Part shown: positions 17,491 through 25,718 of the stretch, one piece after another
How positions within the stretch are numbered: the stretch's first letter is position 1
Layout of the letters: each line of letters starts with the position of its first letter
Origin: Roseivirga pacifica
Lineage (GTDB): Bacteria; Bacteroidota; Bacteroidia; Cytophagales; Cyclobacteriaceae
Length of the DNA: 64,000 nucleotides
Assembly: GCF_900111145.1 (NCBI RefSeq)
Contig: NZ_FOIR01000001.1
Coordinates: 937,501 to 1,001,500, forward strand
Direction: 5' to 3'
Notes under the pieces: model-generated
What the model was told of the DNA's origin: nothing
Databases searched by the model: none
Seen by the model: the letters and a program-made list of their open reading frames with translations, nothing else
Program-made: the position numbers and the translations under genes

Positions 17491-18345
17491 GTGGCCAGAG
17501 TTAAAAAGACCCTTTCGAATTGGCTTAATGCCCGGCATATTCTCATCATTCAGAATGAAGAGAATTTCTCGGAAAAAGCTACCTATAAGTTCACCTACGC
17601 CAAAGTTGTTTTCTTTAGCTTTCTTTTGCTCACGGTGATTTTTGCCATAACCTTCTACCTAGGTAGTACCATTTTGAGACAATGGTTCGATCCACGTTTT
17701 GACGAGCAACAAACCCGTTTAGAGTTGGTGGAAATGCAACAATCTGTAGATTCACTGGGGCTAGAGTTGCAGCATAGAGATCAATATATACTGAACATTA
17801 AGCGTATACTTTCTGGCGAAGAGGAAGAAGAGCAAGTGCAACAAGAGCCTGCTGCTAATACGCCACAACCGCAAAATGATGAAAACCTTGCCTTGGTCGA
17901 TTCGGCCTTTAAGTCGGAATTTGAAAGGGGAGGAGACTTTTTGCTTGGTGCTTTGGAAGAAAACGTAGAACTAAGACAGATATACTTTTTTGCCCCTTTG
18001 GCAGGTTATATATCAGAGCCTTTCAACCCTATAGACGACCACTTTGGAATTGATATTGTGGCCAAAAAAGATGAACCCGTAAAGTGTATTGCGGATGGTA
18101 CGGTGGTTTTTGCCAGCTGGACCCAAAACGAAGGCAATGTTATAGCCATTCAGCATCAGCAGAACTTAGTATCTATATATAAACACAACTCTAGTTTAAC
18201 CAAGGCGGTTGGCGACTTTGTATCTGCCGGTGAGATAGTTGCAATAATTGGTAATACAGGAGAACTGACATCGGGGCCACATTTGCACTTTGAATTATGG
18301 TACAATGGTGCGGCAGTTAATCCAGAAGAATTCATTTCGTTTTAG
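17491..18345 (+). CDS. Membrane-anchored M23 (LytM) peptidase
   Basis: M23 metallopeptidases cut peptidoglycan cross-bridges or, when inactive, regulate other wall enzymes. The 284-residue protein has a cytoplasmic N-terminus, one membrane helix (about 42-62), a coiled-coil-like region (about 72-105), an acidic Gln-rich linker, and a C-terminal LytM domain (about 165-284). Zinc-binding motifs look complete: HFGID for HxxxD, then HLHFELW for HxH, with a conserved His in SIYKHNSSL, so it is probably active. The start is GTG; no ATG is available before the membrane helix. Bactofilin follows 27 bases downstream, and M23-bactofilin pairs are a recurrent cell-shape module, so joint action on the cell wall is likely. 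Confidence 0.9.
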   Translation: MARVKKTLSNWLNARHILIIQNEENFSEKATYKFTYAKVVFFSFLLLTVIFAITFYLGSTILRQWFDPRFDEQQTRLELVEMQQSVDSLGLELQHRDQYILNIKRILSGEEEEEQVQQEPAANTPQPQNDENLALVDSAFKSEFERGGDFLLGALEENVELRQIYFFAPLAGYISEPFNPIDDHFGIDIVAKKDEPVKCIADGTVVFASWTQNEGNVIAIQHQQNLVSIYKHNSSLTKAVGDFVSAGEIVAIIGNTGELTSGPHLHFELWYNGAAVNPEEFISF

Positions 18346-18372
18346 TCGTGAATTATTACATATATTTACCCT

Positions 18373-18795
18373 ATGTTTTCTAAGGAAGAAAAGAAACCAA
18401 CAGAAGACCTTTCAACTATCAGCAACATACTTGGCAAAGAAACTACCCTAGATGGCGACTTGGCCTCTGCCGGTAATGTGAGAATAGAAGGAAAAGTGCT
18501 CGGAAGTGTAAAGGCTAAAGCCAAGTTTGCTTTGGGTGTTGACGCTGTTGTAGAAGGCAATGTGCTTGCCCGAACAGCCGAAGTGGCGGGTAAAATAATT
18601 GGTAATATTGAAGTAGCCGAGCTGCTGATACTAAAACCTACAGCCGTAATTCATGGCGATATACTTACCAATAAATTAGTAGTAGACCCAGGGGCAACAT
18701 TTAATGGCGGCTGCAAAATGGGGCACTTGGCCAAAGACATTGAAATAGAGCAACCTGAAAGCCGTGCCACAGAACAAACCTTTAAAAGAGCATAA
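18373..18795 (+). CDS. Bactofilin (polymer-forming cytoskeletal protein)
   Basis: Bactofilins polymerise without nucleotide into membrane-associated filaments that position wall enzymes. The 140-residue protein shows the compact right-handed beta-helix pattern of the DUF583 family: SNILGKETTLDGDLASAGNV, RIEGKVLGSVKAK, VVEGNVLARTAEV and AVIHGDILTNKLVV, flanked by short disordered ends (KEEKKPTEDL at the start, ESRATEQTFKRA at the end). It follows the M23 peptidase, a classic partner. Its last 32 bases overlap the start of the AtpZ gene in another frame, so the two are translationally coupled. Confidence 0.93.
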   Translation: MFSKEEKKPTEDLSTISNILGKETTLDGDLASAGNVRIEGKVLGSVKAKAKFALGVDAVVEGNVLARTAEVAGKIIGNIEVAELLILKPTAVIHGDILTNKLVVDPGATFNGGCKMGHLAKDIEIEQPESRATEQTFKRA

Positions 18796-18994
18796 GCCAA
18801 AAAAACCAAACAACGTTTTTAAATACTCTCAACTGGGCTTTCAGTTGTTTGCCGTAATAGGGCTGTTTACTTGGCTGGGTTACAAAATGGATGAGTGGTG
18901 GAACAACGGCAAGCCGCTTTTCTTAATTATCATGATGTTTCTGGGCGCCTTTGGTGGTTTTTACCAGCTTTTCAGAAGTTTACCTAAAGACTAA
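18764..18994 (+). CDS. AtpZ/AtpI-family ATP synthase-associated membrane protein
   Basis: Small two-helix proteins of this family accompany F-type ATP synthase operons and are implicated in assembly of the c-ring or in Mg/Ca transport. The 76-residue product has a Lys/Pro-rich N-terminus and two membrane helices (about 25-45 and 52-70), with the motifs FTWLGYKMDEWW and MMFLGAFGGFYQLFR. The start is a GTG inside the bactofilin gene (32-base overlap), and no later start would keep both the basic N-terminus and the first helix. It precedes the atp genes, separated by about 100 bases that contain a promoter-like sequence. Confidence 0.82.
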   Translation: MPQNKPLKEHKPKKPNNVFKYSQLGFQLFAVIGLFTWLGYKMDEWWNNGKPLFLIIMMFLGAFGGFYQLFRSLPKD

Positions 18995-19055
18995 GTCTGC
19001 TACAAGGCATTGGCTCCTCACTGTCAAGCCCATCCTTTTTAATCTTACTTACAAA

Positions 19056-19090
19056 ATTGTGCGCTGCTAAAAGTTATTTATCTACCTTTG
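19056..19090 (+). promoter_or_regulatory. Bacteroidota-type promoter of the atp operon
   Basis: TACCTTTG (19083-19090) matches the TAnnTTTG -7 consensus exactly, with ATTG (19056-19059) 23 bases upstream as a weaker -33 element. The ATG of the next gene begins only 4 bases after the -7 box, so the transcript would have little or no leader. Confidence 0.6.
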
Positions 19091-19094
19091 CGCG

Positions 19095-19496
19095 ATGAAC
19101 TCACTAAAGTCGCAATTGATCAAGCTGTTAGGCTTTGCAGTAGCCATTTTGGTACTCATTATCATTTTAGACAACCTGCCTTTTACACAAGGCGCGGTAC
19201 ACCAGCGAGTTTATGAAATTTATACTTACCTAACAGTTGTTAGTTTCATTTTGAGTGTGGGTACTTTTTTCATTATGCAAAATAGTGCCCAGGATTCATG
19301 GACAGGCCTGTTTATGGGGGTAATGGTAGCACGTTTGTTGTTTACCGCAGGCTATATAGGAATTGTACTTTATTTAGGAGTTGAAGGTCGGCTCCAATGG
19401 GTGATAAATGTTTTTATCATCTATTTATTATATATGATGTTTGAAATCGTAGGGTTAATAGCTAACTTGCGCGCGATTTCACAGGAGGCTGGATAA
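19095..19496 (+). CDS. AtpI-like four-helix membrane protein
   Basis: This 133-residue protein has four predicted membrane helices (about 8-28, 38-60, 70-90 and 100-125) and no catalytic motif. Its position between atpZ and atpB, 3 bases before atpB, is where many bacteria carry atpI, and Bacteroidota carry a poorly conserved protein of this size there. A role as an assembly factor for the membrane sector of ATP synthase is likely from context; sequence alone does not prove it. Its ATG is preceded almost directly by a TAnnTTTG box. Confidence 0.7.
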   Translation: MNSLKSQLIKLLGFAVAILVLIIILDNLPFTQGAVHQRVYEIYTYLTVVSFILSVGTFFIMQNSAQDSWTGLFMGVMVARLLFTAGYIGIVLYLGVEGRLQWVINVFIIYLLYMMFEIVGLIANLRAISQEAG

Positions 19497-19499
19497 GCA

Positions 19500-20534
19500 A
19501 TGTTTGGAAAACCATCAAAATCTTACAGTAAAACGCTATCGATCAATATTTTAGCGTTCTTTTTATTGTTCTTACCCGTAGTTTCGCAGGCTGCTCCATC
19601 GGGCGGTGGCGATAAGGAAGAAGGTGCTACGGACTTCATTTTGCATCACGTTGTTGATGATTATGTGTGGCATTTCTTTGATGGTCATTACGGTACAATT
19701 TATCTACCAGTTATACTTTACTCACAAGATCGTGGTTTAGAAGTATTCTCATCGCACCATTTTTATGGCGAGCACCATGAGCTTGTAGCTTACAACGGTT
19801 ACGAAATTCACGATGGTCATATTGCTGCTGTAGATCATGACAGAAGTATTACTGATCTTTCTATCACTAAAAACACTGCTATGTTATTTGTTACCATGGC
19901 TGTTGTTCTTCTTTTGGTTTTAAGTGCTGCTAGGCACTACAAAAAGAACCCTAACACTGCTCCAAAAGGTGTTGCATCGTTCTTAGAGCCAATTATTCTT
20001 TATGTAAGAGACGAAATTGCTAAGCCAAACATTGGCAAAAAGTACGAGCGTTTTATGCCGTATTTGTTAACCCTTTTCTTCTTTATCTGGATTGGTAACA
20101 TCCTTGGTCTTTTGCCAGGAGCTGCCAACCTAACAGGAAACATTGCGGTTACGTTCACTTTGGCTGTGTTTACATTTATAGTTACCAATGTAAATGGTAA
20201 CAAAGATTACTGGAAGCACGTGTTCGCTACTCCGGGCGTGCCAAAGCCACTTTTACTTATTATGGTACCGGTAGAGTTTGTTGGTTTGTTTACCAAGCCT
20301 TTCTCTCTAATGGTACGTTTGTTTGTGGCAATTACTGCAGGTCACATTGTGATCTTAAGTTTGATTGGTTTGGTATTTATCTTCCAATCTCACGCAGCGG
20401 GTGTGGCAAGTACCATTATGGTTACTTTTATTAATCTGATCGAGATACTTGTAGCAACTATTCAGGCTTATGTATTTACGCTGTTCTCAGCCATGTACAT
20501 TGGTGCTGCTGTTGCAGATCACGATCATCACTAA
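19500..20534 (+). CDS. atpB: ATP synthase F0 subunit a
   Basis: Subunit a forms the proton half-channels against the c-ring. The 344-residue product has an N-terminal signal-like helix (about 12-32), a His-rich extracytoplasmic segment (about 40-125, with pairs such as SSHHFYGEHHE) and five or six membrane helices. FSLMVRLFVAITAGH carries the essential Arg of the fourth helix, and a C-terminal IEILVATIQAYVFTLFSAMY is the classic Gln-containing final helix signature. The extended His-rich N-terminus is usual in Bacteroidota. GGAGG lies 12 bases upstream of the ATG. It is followed by atpE after 35 bases. Confidence 0.96.
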   Translation: MFGKPSKSYSKTLSINILAFFLLFLPVVSQAAPSGGGDKEEGATDFILHHVVDDYVWHFFDGHYGTIYLPVILYSQDRGLEVFSSHHFYGEHHELVAYNGYEIHDGHIAAVDHDRSITDLSITKNTAMLFVTMAVVLLLVLSAARHYKKNPNTAPKGVASFLEPIILYVRDEIAKPNIGKKYERFMPYLLTLFFFIWIGNILGLLPGAANLTGNIAVTFTLAVFTFIVTNVNGNKDYWKHVFATPGVPKPLLLIMVPVEFVGLFTKPFSLMVRLFVAITAGHIVILSLIGLVFIFQSHAAGVASTIMVTFINLIEILVATIQAYVFTLFSAMYIGAAVADHDHH

Positions 20535-20569
20535 GAAACTTATTTGTTTAATTTATATAACTACAGATT

Positions 20570-20833
20570 ATGTTACTTACAATCTTACTTACTGCAGGTT
20601 ATGCTCTAGTTGGAGCTGGTATCGGTGCTGGTATCGTTGCGATAGGCGCGGGCCTTGGTATTGGTAGAATTGGTGGACAAGCAATGGAAGGTATTGCTCG
20701 TCAGCCAGAAGCTGCAGGTAAAATTCAAACAGCTATGTTGATCATCGCTGCTTTGATCGAGGTAGTATCTCTGTTCGGTGTTGTAGTATGTCTTTTGATC
20801 GCTACTAACCCAACTATTGCAGAGGCGCTATAA
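20570..20833 (+). CDS. atpE: ATP synthase F0 subunit c
   Basis: The c subunit forms the rotor ring. The 87-residue hairpin has two membrane helices. The first is Gly-rich ([18 protein letters not shown]), the polar loop contains ARQPE, and the second has the ion-binding Glu in [11 protein letters not shown]. The helix 2 motif EVVS lacks the Thr/Ser directly after the Glu that marks many sodium-binding c-rings, so proton coupling is more likely. A strong terminator hairpin follows 8 bases after the stop, before atpF. Confidence 0.96.
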   Translation: MLLTILLTAGYALVGAGIGAGIVAIGAGLGIGRIGGQAMEGIARQPEAAGKIQTAMLIIAALIEVVSLFGVVVCLLIATNPTIAEAL

Positions 20834-20841
20834 AAAGTACT

Positions 20842-20872
20842 AAAGGAGGGGCGTTAGGTCTCTCCTTTTTTT
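20842..20872 (+). terminator. Terminator-like hairpin between atpE and atpF
   Basis: A nine-pair stem (20842-20850 with 20860-20868, one G-U) has a 9-base loop, GC-rich core and seven consecutive T after it. It is inside the atp operon, so it probably acts as a partial terminator that makes atpE more abundant than the genes that follow. Confidence 0.8.
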
Positions 20873-20904
20873 AGTTGAAATAAGTTACTAAAGAGAGATA
20901 TATT

Positions 20905-21408
20905 ATGATTGCTGCTGATTTATTATCACCAGGAACAGGTTTAATTGTTTATCAGGCGATAGGCTTTCTAATCTTGTTGTTTTTATTAGGCAAGTTCGCT
21001 TGGAAACCAATTCTTGCTTCTTTGAAAGAAAGAGAGCAAAGCATTGAGGGAGCACTATTAGCTGCCGAGCAAGCCAAAAAAGACATGACCAAGCTACAGC
21101 AGGCAAACGAGCAGTTGTTGAAAGACGCACGTGCTGAAAGAGATAGCCTACTGAAAGAAGCTGTTGCTACCGCTAATTCTATTAAGGAAGAAGCAAAAGA
21201 AGAGACTAGCAAAATCACCGCTAAGATGATGGAAGATGCTAGACTTGCCATTGAGAATGAGAAGAAAGCTGCTTTGGCTGAAGTGAAAACTACAGTGGCT
21301 GAATTGTCTCTCCAAATCACCGAAAAAATTCTACGTAAAGAACTTGCCGACAAGAAAGCGCAAGAGTCTCTTGTAGATGAGTATATCAAAGAATTGAACC
21401 TAAACTAA
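20905..21408 (+). CDS. atpF: ATP synthase F0 subunit b
   Basis: Subunit b is the peripheral stalk that ties F1 to subunit a. The 167-residue product has one N-terminal membrane helix (about 10-30, GLIVYQAIGFLILLFLLGKF) followed by KPILASLKEREQSIEGAL, the conserved start of the b-stalk, and a long charged helix to about 150. The length is standard. It lies 72 bases after atpE, across the terminator, and 9 bases before atpH. Confidence 0.96.
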   Translation: MIAADLLSPGTGLIVYQAIGFLILLFLLGKFAWKPILASLKEREQSIEGALLAAEQAKKDMTKLQQANEQLLKDARAERDSLLKEAVATANSIKEEAKEETSKITAKMMEDARLAIENEKKAALAEVKTTVAELSLQITEKILRKELADKKAQESLVDEYIKELNLN

Positions 21409-21417
21409 TTCTGACGC

Positions 21418-21975
21418 ATGTCTGAATATAGAATCGCTTCCCGTTACGCTAAATCTCTACTCGAGCTATCAGTAGAGCAAGGCAAGTTGGAAGAAGTACA
21501 TACCGACATGAAATTGCTTTCTGATCTTGCCAGCGAGAACAGAGACTTTGTGTTGATGCTGAAAAGCCCAATTGTTACTCATGGTAAAAAATTGGCCATT
21601 TTGAACGATGTGTTCAAAGGTAAGGTGAATGAGTTGAGCCTTTCTATTTTCAGTATTCTTACAAAGAAGCACAGAGAAGGTTATTTACCTCTAATTGCCA
21701 AAGAGTTTCATCACTTGTACAATGTGCACAAGGGCATAGAGGAAGCTACAGTTACCACTACATTTGCTTTGGATGCTAAAACCAAGGCTGAATTCGAAAA
21801 AGTGGTAAAGAGTATTACTAAGAAAGAAGTAGAATTAACAGAAGTGGTTGACGAATCGTTGATCGGTGGTTTTGTATTAAAAATTGGCGACCGCCAGATA
21901 GACGACTCTGTAAGCTCAAGATTACGTGCCCTAAAGGTAGATTTCTTGAAAAACCATTATCAAAAAGCATATTAA
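21418..21975 (+). CDS. atpH: ATP synthase F1 subunit delta
   Basis: Delta (OSCP) connects the b stalk to the top of the alpha/beta head. The 185-residue product has the family opening IASRYAKSLLELSVEQGKLE, an N-terminal helical bundle (about 1-105) and the conserved C-terminal VDESLIGGFVLKIGDRQIDD followed by SVSSRLRALK. Standard length. It lies 9 bases after atpF and 19 before atpA, within the operon. Confidence 0.96.
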   Translation: MSEYRIASRYAKSLLELSVEQGKLEEVHTDMKLLSDLASENRDFVLMLKSPIVTHGKKLAILNDVFKGKVNELSLSIFSILTKKHREGYLPLIAKEFHHLYNVHKGIEEATVTTTFALDAKTKAEFEKVVKSITKKEVELTEVVDESLIGGFVLKIGDRQIDDSVSSRLRALKVDFLKNHYQKAY

Positions 21976-21994
21976 AAATTAACTGTATCATAAA

Positions 21995-23569
21995 ATGGCA
22001 GATGTAAGACCTGATGAAGTATCAGCAATTTTGAGAGAACAACTCTCGAACTTTAAATCAGAAGCTGAGCTTGAAGAAGTAGGTACCGTGTTGCAAGTAG
22101 GTGATGGTGTAGCCAGAATCTACGGACTTTCTAAGGCTCAATCTGGTGAGCTTTTGGAATTCGACAACGGATTGAACGCATTGGTATTGAACCTTGAAGA
22201 AGACAATGTGGGTGCGGTATTGTTGGGTGACTCAGCAGAAATTAAAGAAGGTGACACGGTAAAAAGAACCGGCCGAATTGCTTCTATTAATGTAGGAGAA
22301 GGCATGGTTGGTCGTGTTGTTGATACACTAGGTAACCCAATTGACGGAAAAGGCCCTATCCAAGGCGAAACTTTCGAGATGCCATTGGAGCGTAAAGCGC
22401 CAGGTGTAATCTACCGTCAGCCGGTAAACGAGCCTCTTCAAACGGGTATCAAAGCGATTGACTCAATGATTCCGATCGGTCGTGGTCAGCGTGAGTTGGT
22501 AATTGGTGACCGTCAGACTGGTAAGACTGCCGTTGTTATTGATACAATCATTAACCAAAGAGAATTTTACGAAGCTGGTGAGCCTGTATTCTGTATCTAC
22601 GTTGCTGTAGGTCAAAAGGCTTCTACTGTTGCTGGTGTGGTTGCAGCCCTTGAAAAAGGTGGTGCTATGGACTACACTGTAGTAGTTTCAGCTTCTGCTG
22701 CTGACCCTGCTCCAATGCAGTTCTTTGCGCCATTTACTGGTGCTGCTATTGGTGAGTACTTCAGAGATACTGGTCGTCCGGCACTTGTGATTTACGATGA
22801 CCTTTCTAAACAAGCTGTTGCTTACCGTGAGGTTTCTCTTCTACTTAGAAGACCTCCGGGACGTGAAGCTTACCCAGGTGATGTATTCTACCTTCACTCA
22901 AGACTTTTGGAAAGAGCTGCCAAGCTGAACGATAACGATGAAATCGCAGCAGCTATGAACGACCTTCCTCCTTCATTGCAAGGAAAAGTAAAAGGTGGTG
23001 GTTCATTAACGGCCCTTCCGATTATCGAAACGCAAGCTGGTGACGTTTCTGCGTATATCCCGACTAACGTAATTTCAATTACCGATGGTCAGATCTTCTT
23101 GGAAACTAACCTTTTCAACTCTGGTGTAAGACCAGCCATTAACGTAGGTATTTCTGTATCTCGTGTAGGTGGTTCGGCTCAGATCAAGTCAATGAAAAAG
23201 GTAGCTGGTACATTGAAGCTAGACCAAGCGCAGTTCCGCGAGCTAGAAGCATTTGCTAAGTTCGGTTCTGACCTTGATGCTGCTACTAAATTGACGATCG
23301 ATCGTGGTAGAAGAAACCAGGAGATTTTGAAGCAAGGACAGTTTGCTCCAGTACCTGTAGAAGAGCAAGTAGCTATTATCTACGCTTCTACTAAAGGTTT
23401 GATGGACAGCGTGCCTGTAGATAAAGCAAGAGAATTCGAAACAGAGTTTTTAACTGTTTTGAGAAATAGTCATGCAGATGCCTTGAACTTGTTGAAGGCT
23501 GGTAAGCTTGACGATGCAGCTATCGATGCATTAGTAAAGGTAGCAAAAGAGGTTTCTTCTAAATATTAA
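21995..23569 (+). CDS. atpA: ATP synthase F1 subunit alpha
   Basis: Alpha forms the non-catalytic nucleotide sites of the F1 hexamer. The 524-residue protein has the N-terminal beta-barrel (about 1-95), a P-loop GDRQTGKT near residue 171, the segment [20 protein letters not shown], and the alpha signature [17 protein letters not shown] near 380. The arginine finger region GISVSRVG is intact. Full length. It is preceded by atpH and followed by atpG after 26 bases; no atpD lies after atpG, where many bacteria have it. Confidence 0.98.
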   Translation: MADVRPDEVSAILREQLSNFKSEAELEEVGTVLQVGDGVARIYGLSKAQSGELLEFDNGLNALVLNLEEDNVGAVLLGDSAEIKEGDTVKRTGRIASINVGEGMVGRVVDTLGNPIDGKGPIQGETFEMPLERKAPGVIYRQPVNEPLQTGIKAIDSMIPIGRGQRELVIGDRQTGKTAVVIDTIINQREFYEAGEPVFCIYVAVGQKASTVAGVVAALEKGGAMDYTVVVSASAADPAPMQFFAPFTGAAIGEYFRDTGRPALVIYDDLSKQAVAYREVSLLLRRPPGREAYPGDVFYLHSRLLERAAKLNDNDEIAAAMNDLPPSLQGKVKGGGSLTALPIIETQAGDVSAYIPTNVISITDGQIFLETNLFNSGVRPAINVGISVSRVGGSAQIKSMKKVAGTLKLDQAQFRELEAFAKFGSDLDAATKLTIDRGRRNQEILKQGQFAPVPVEEQVAIIYASTKGLMDSVPVDKAREFETEFLTVLRNSHADALNLLKAGKLDDAAIDALVKVAKEVSSKY

Positions 23570-23595
23570 TCTTGGCCAGTGGCCACTAATAGCTT

Positions 23596-24474
23596 ATGGC
23601 AAGCTTAAAAGAAGTAAAAGAACGTATTAAGTCGGTATCATCTACTCAGCAGATTACCAAGGCCATGAAAATGGTTGCGGCTGCTAAGTTGAGGAGAGCC
23701 CAAGATAGAACAGTACAGCTACGTCCGTACTCAGAAAAACTGAGTGCTTTGCTAGCCAATGTTTCTTCTGGCAACAGTGATGCTGGTTTCGATACGTACG
23801 CTGTAGAAAGAGAAGTAAAGAAAGTGTTGATCGTTCCTGTAACATCAGACAGAGGACTTTGTGGTGCTTTCAATACCAATATTTTCAAGGCAGTTCGTGC
23901 TATGATGCAAACGAACAATCTTAGCGATAGAGATGTTGAGATTCTTCCTATCGGTAGAAAGTCTTATGACTTCTTCCGTAAGAAAGGCTTCACAGTAATA
24001 GACAATTACTATGAGGTTTTCGGAGACTTAACATTCGACAATGTGCGCGAGGCGGCAGAGTTTGCAATGGAGGGTTTTGTGAATGAGAACTACGATAGAG
24101 TAGTGTTGGTTTACAACGAATTCAAAAACGTAGCTACGCAAATTGTAAGAACTGAGCAGTTCTTGCCAATTCAGGAAATTGCACCTGAGGCTGGCGAAGC
24201 AACTACCAATACAGACTATATTTATGAGCCTTCAAAAACATTTATTATTGAAGAGCTTATTCCTAAGTCTTTAAAGATTCAGTTCTACAAAGCAGTGTTG
24301 GAGTCAAATGCTTCGGAACATGGCGCTAGAATGACAGCCATGGGCAAAGCAACTGACAACGCTGGCGAATTGCTGAAAGAACTTAAGTTGACATATAACA
24401 GAACGCGTCAGGCGGCCATTACCAAAGAGATCCTAGAGATTGTTGGTGGTGCAGAAGCCCTAGCATCTAGCTAA
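23596..24474 (+). CDS. atpG: ATP synthase F1 subunit gamma
   Basis: Gamma is the central rotor shaft. The 292-residue protein has the N-terminal helix ASLKEVKERIKSVSSTQQIT followed by KAMKMVAAAKLRRAQ, the central Rossmann-like part (VTSDRGLCGAFNTNIFK), and the C-terminal helix with SEHGARMTAMGKATDNA and LTYNRTRQAAITKEILEIV. Full length and intact. It is the last gene of the operon: a hairpin terminator begins 26 bases after its stop, and atpD/atpC are not present within the window. Confidence 0.97.
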   Translation: MASLKEVKERIKSVSSTQQITKAMKMVAAAKLRRAQDRTVQLRPYSEKLSALLANVSSGNSDAGFDTYAVEREVKKVLIVPVTSDRGLCGAFNTNIFKAVRAMMQTNNLSDRDVEILPIGRKSYDFFRKKGFTVIDNYYEVFGDLTFDNVREAAEFAMEGFVNENYDRVVLVYNEFKNVATQIVRTEQFLPIQEIAPEAGEATTNTDYIYEPSKTFIIEELIPKSLKIQFYKAVLESNASEHGARMTAMGKATDNAGELLKELKLTYNRTRQAAITKEILEIVGGAEALASS

Positions 24475-24499
24475 GCCGTTCTTAAAAACCATTATATTT

Positions 24500-24536
24500 A
24501 AACCCTGATTTCGATACTTCGGAATCAGGGTTTTTT
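24500..24536 (+). terminator. Terminator after atpG (copy 1 of a duplicated hairpin)
   Basis: AAACCCTGATTTCG (24500-24513) pairs with CGGAATCAGGGTTT (24520-24533), with one G-U, around a 6-base loop, and runs into Ts. It ends 4 bases before the stop of the convergent propeller gene and can serve both strands. A near-identical hairpin occurs at 26082-26119. Confidence 0.9.
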
Positions 24537-24539
24537 GTT

Positions 24540-25646
24540 TTACTCCGCTAATAGGTCCAGCAGTTCTTGCGGCATATCGAATACTGCTATGCCTGGATCC
24601 TCATCGGTTGTAATGCCATAGATTTTGCCGAGGGCTTGATCGACTGTTAAGCAACGTATCGAGATATCTAAATCTAGTTTGTATCTTACGGAACCACGTT
24701 TTTCTATGACATAGATTGTTTTGGCTAAGATTCCTTCAGATAAATAGTCTTGTTCGGAATAGCCACCATATAAATCATAGATGAAGTCTTCGCTAAAGGC
24801 AATATCCCTATGTCCATATGCATGGTTATCAGCAATTATTACTGCTGTATTTACTCCTGAGCCAACAATGTCAAAGTCTGGCAGTTGCATTCTAGGCCCA
24901 TCCAGAGTGATAAACCTTTTTGTTTCAAAGTCAAAGATTTCTAACCTGTCTCGGTGTATGCCTGCTTTAACATATAAATTGCCAAAGGATGATCTCTTAA
25001 ACCAGCCAGAGTTCACCTCGGAAATAATGTAATTATTGATTTGGCTACCGTCACTTTCAATGCTCCTACTTTCTAGAGTTTCCCATTTTCCATAACCTCC
25101 GAGCCTTTCTCCGTTCCTATTAAATGCAACCAATTTATTAGGATCCGCAGCCATCACACATAAATAGCTAGAGTCTGTTATCAATTGCATATTGATGGCT
25201 GAGTACATGTTTTGAGGCTGTTTAAACTCAGATATTGATAGCTTTGATGAGTCATAAAGAGAGAATTCGGCCATCCTCTTGCTAATTGTACTGTTAACCC
25301 AAAAAGTAGAATCTGAGAACCCGGGGTCGAATAAGTGGGCATCTGTAATTTCATTTGGACCAATACCCATTACACCTTTCCCTGAATGATAGCTTAAGTC
25401 TTTTTTATTGATAATGTGAATAAGGGGTTTGTTTTCAGGAAGTCTTGATGACTCAATAACAATCAAGAAGCTATCTTTTCGCTCTATTTTATAGGGCATT
25501 ATTAATTTTGGTAAATAGACTTTGTTACCTGTGAGAGCAAATGTACTTTGCTCTGAGATATTAAAGTCAGAAACAGGTTTCTTTGAACAGGAATATGCGA
25601 TGAGTATAAGGATCAGGAGTGATTGATAAAGGCTTTTCTTTTGCAT
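24540..25646 (-). CDS. 6-bladed beta-propeller (TolB-like) lipoprotein
   Basis: The product of about 368 residues is a lipoprotein (basic start, hydrophobic run, lipobox ending AYSC) followed by blade-like repeats with the pattern of the Bacteroidota BF3872/TolB-like six-bladed propellers: GKGVMGIGPNEITDAHLF, SSYLCVMAADPNKLVAFNRN, RDRLEIFDFETKRFITLDG, and a final ALGKIYGITTDEDPGIAVFD. Enzyme residues are not evident; propellers of this kind are thought to bind peptides or sugars at the cell surface. I chose the ATG at 25644-25646 over an upstream TTG because it gives a standard lipoprotein signal. A small secreted-peptide-like frame lies just upstream on the same strand, a pairing seen in this family. 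The two are separated by a hairpin at 25674-25692. Confidence 0.78.
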   Translation of the reverse strand: MQKKSLYQSLLILILIAYSCSKKPVSDFNISEQSTFALTGNKVYLPKLIMPYKIERKDSFLIVIESSRLPENKPLIHIINKKDLSYHSGKGVMGIGPNEITDAHLFDPGFSDSTFWVNSTISKRMAEFSLYDSSKLSISEFKQPQNMYSAINMQLITDSSYLCVMAADPNKLVAFNRNGERLGGYGKWETLESRSIESDGSQINNYIISEVNSGWFKRSSFGNLYVKAGIHRDRLEIFDFETKRFITLDGPRMQLPDFDIVGSGVNTAVIIADNHAYGHRDIAFSEDFIYDLYGGYSEQDYLSEGILAKTIYVIEKRGSVRYKLDLDISIRCLTVDQALGKIYGITTDEDPGIAVFDMPQELLDLLAE

Positions 25647-25673
25647 GTGGTTTTGTTTATTCAAAGTAAAAAC

Positions 25674-25692
25674 GTCAGGTTGTTAACCTGAC
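25674..25692 (-). terminator. Hairpin between small peptide frame and propeller gene
   Basis: GTCAGGTT and AACCTGAC form a perfect eight-pair stem with a 3-base loop; on the minus strand it is followed by GTTTTTA. It lies between the stop of the small peptide frame and the propeller start, so it may end or attenuate the transcript. Confidence 0.6.
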
Positions 25693-25718
25693 ATTACTAA
25701 AAGTCAATGCTAAACAAA

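Noticed and set aside
20952-21389. 145-codon minus-strand frame
   Set aside because: It is antisense to atpF, whose translation is fully conserved; composition is Ser/Ala-rich as expected for a shadow.
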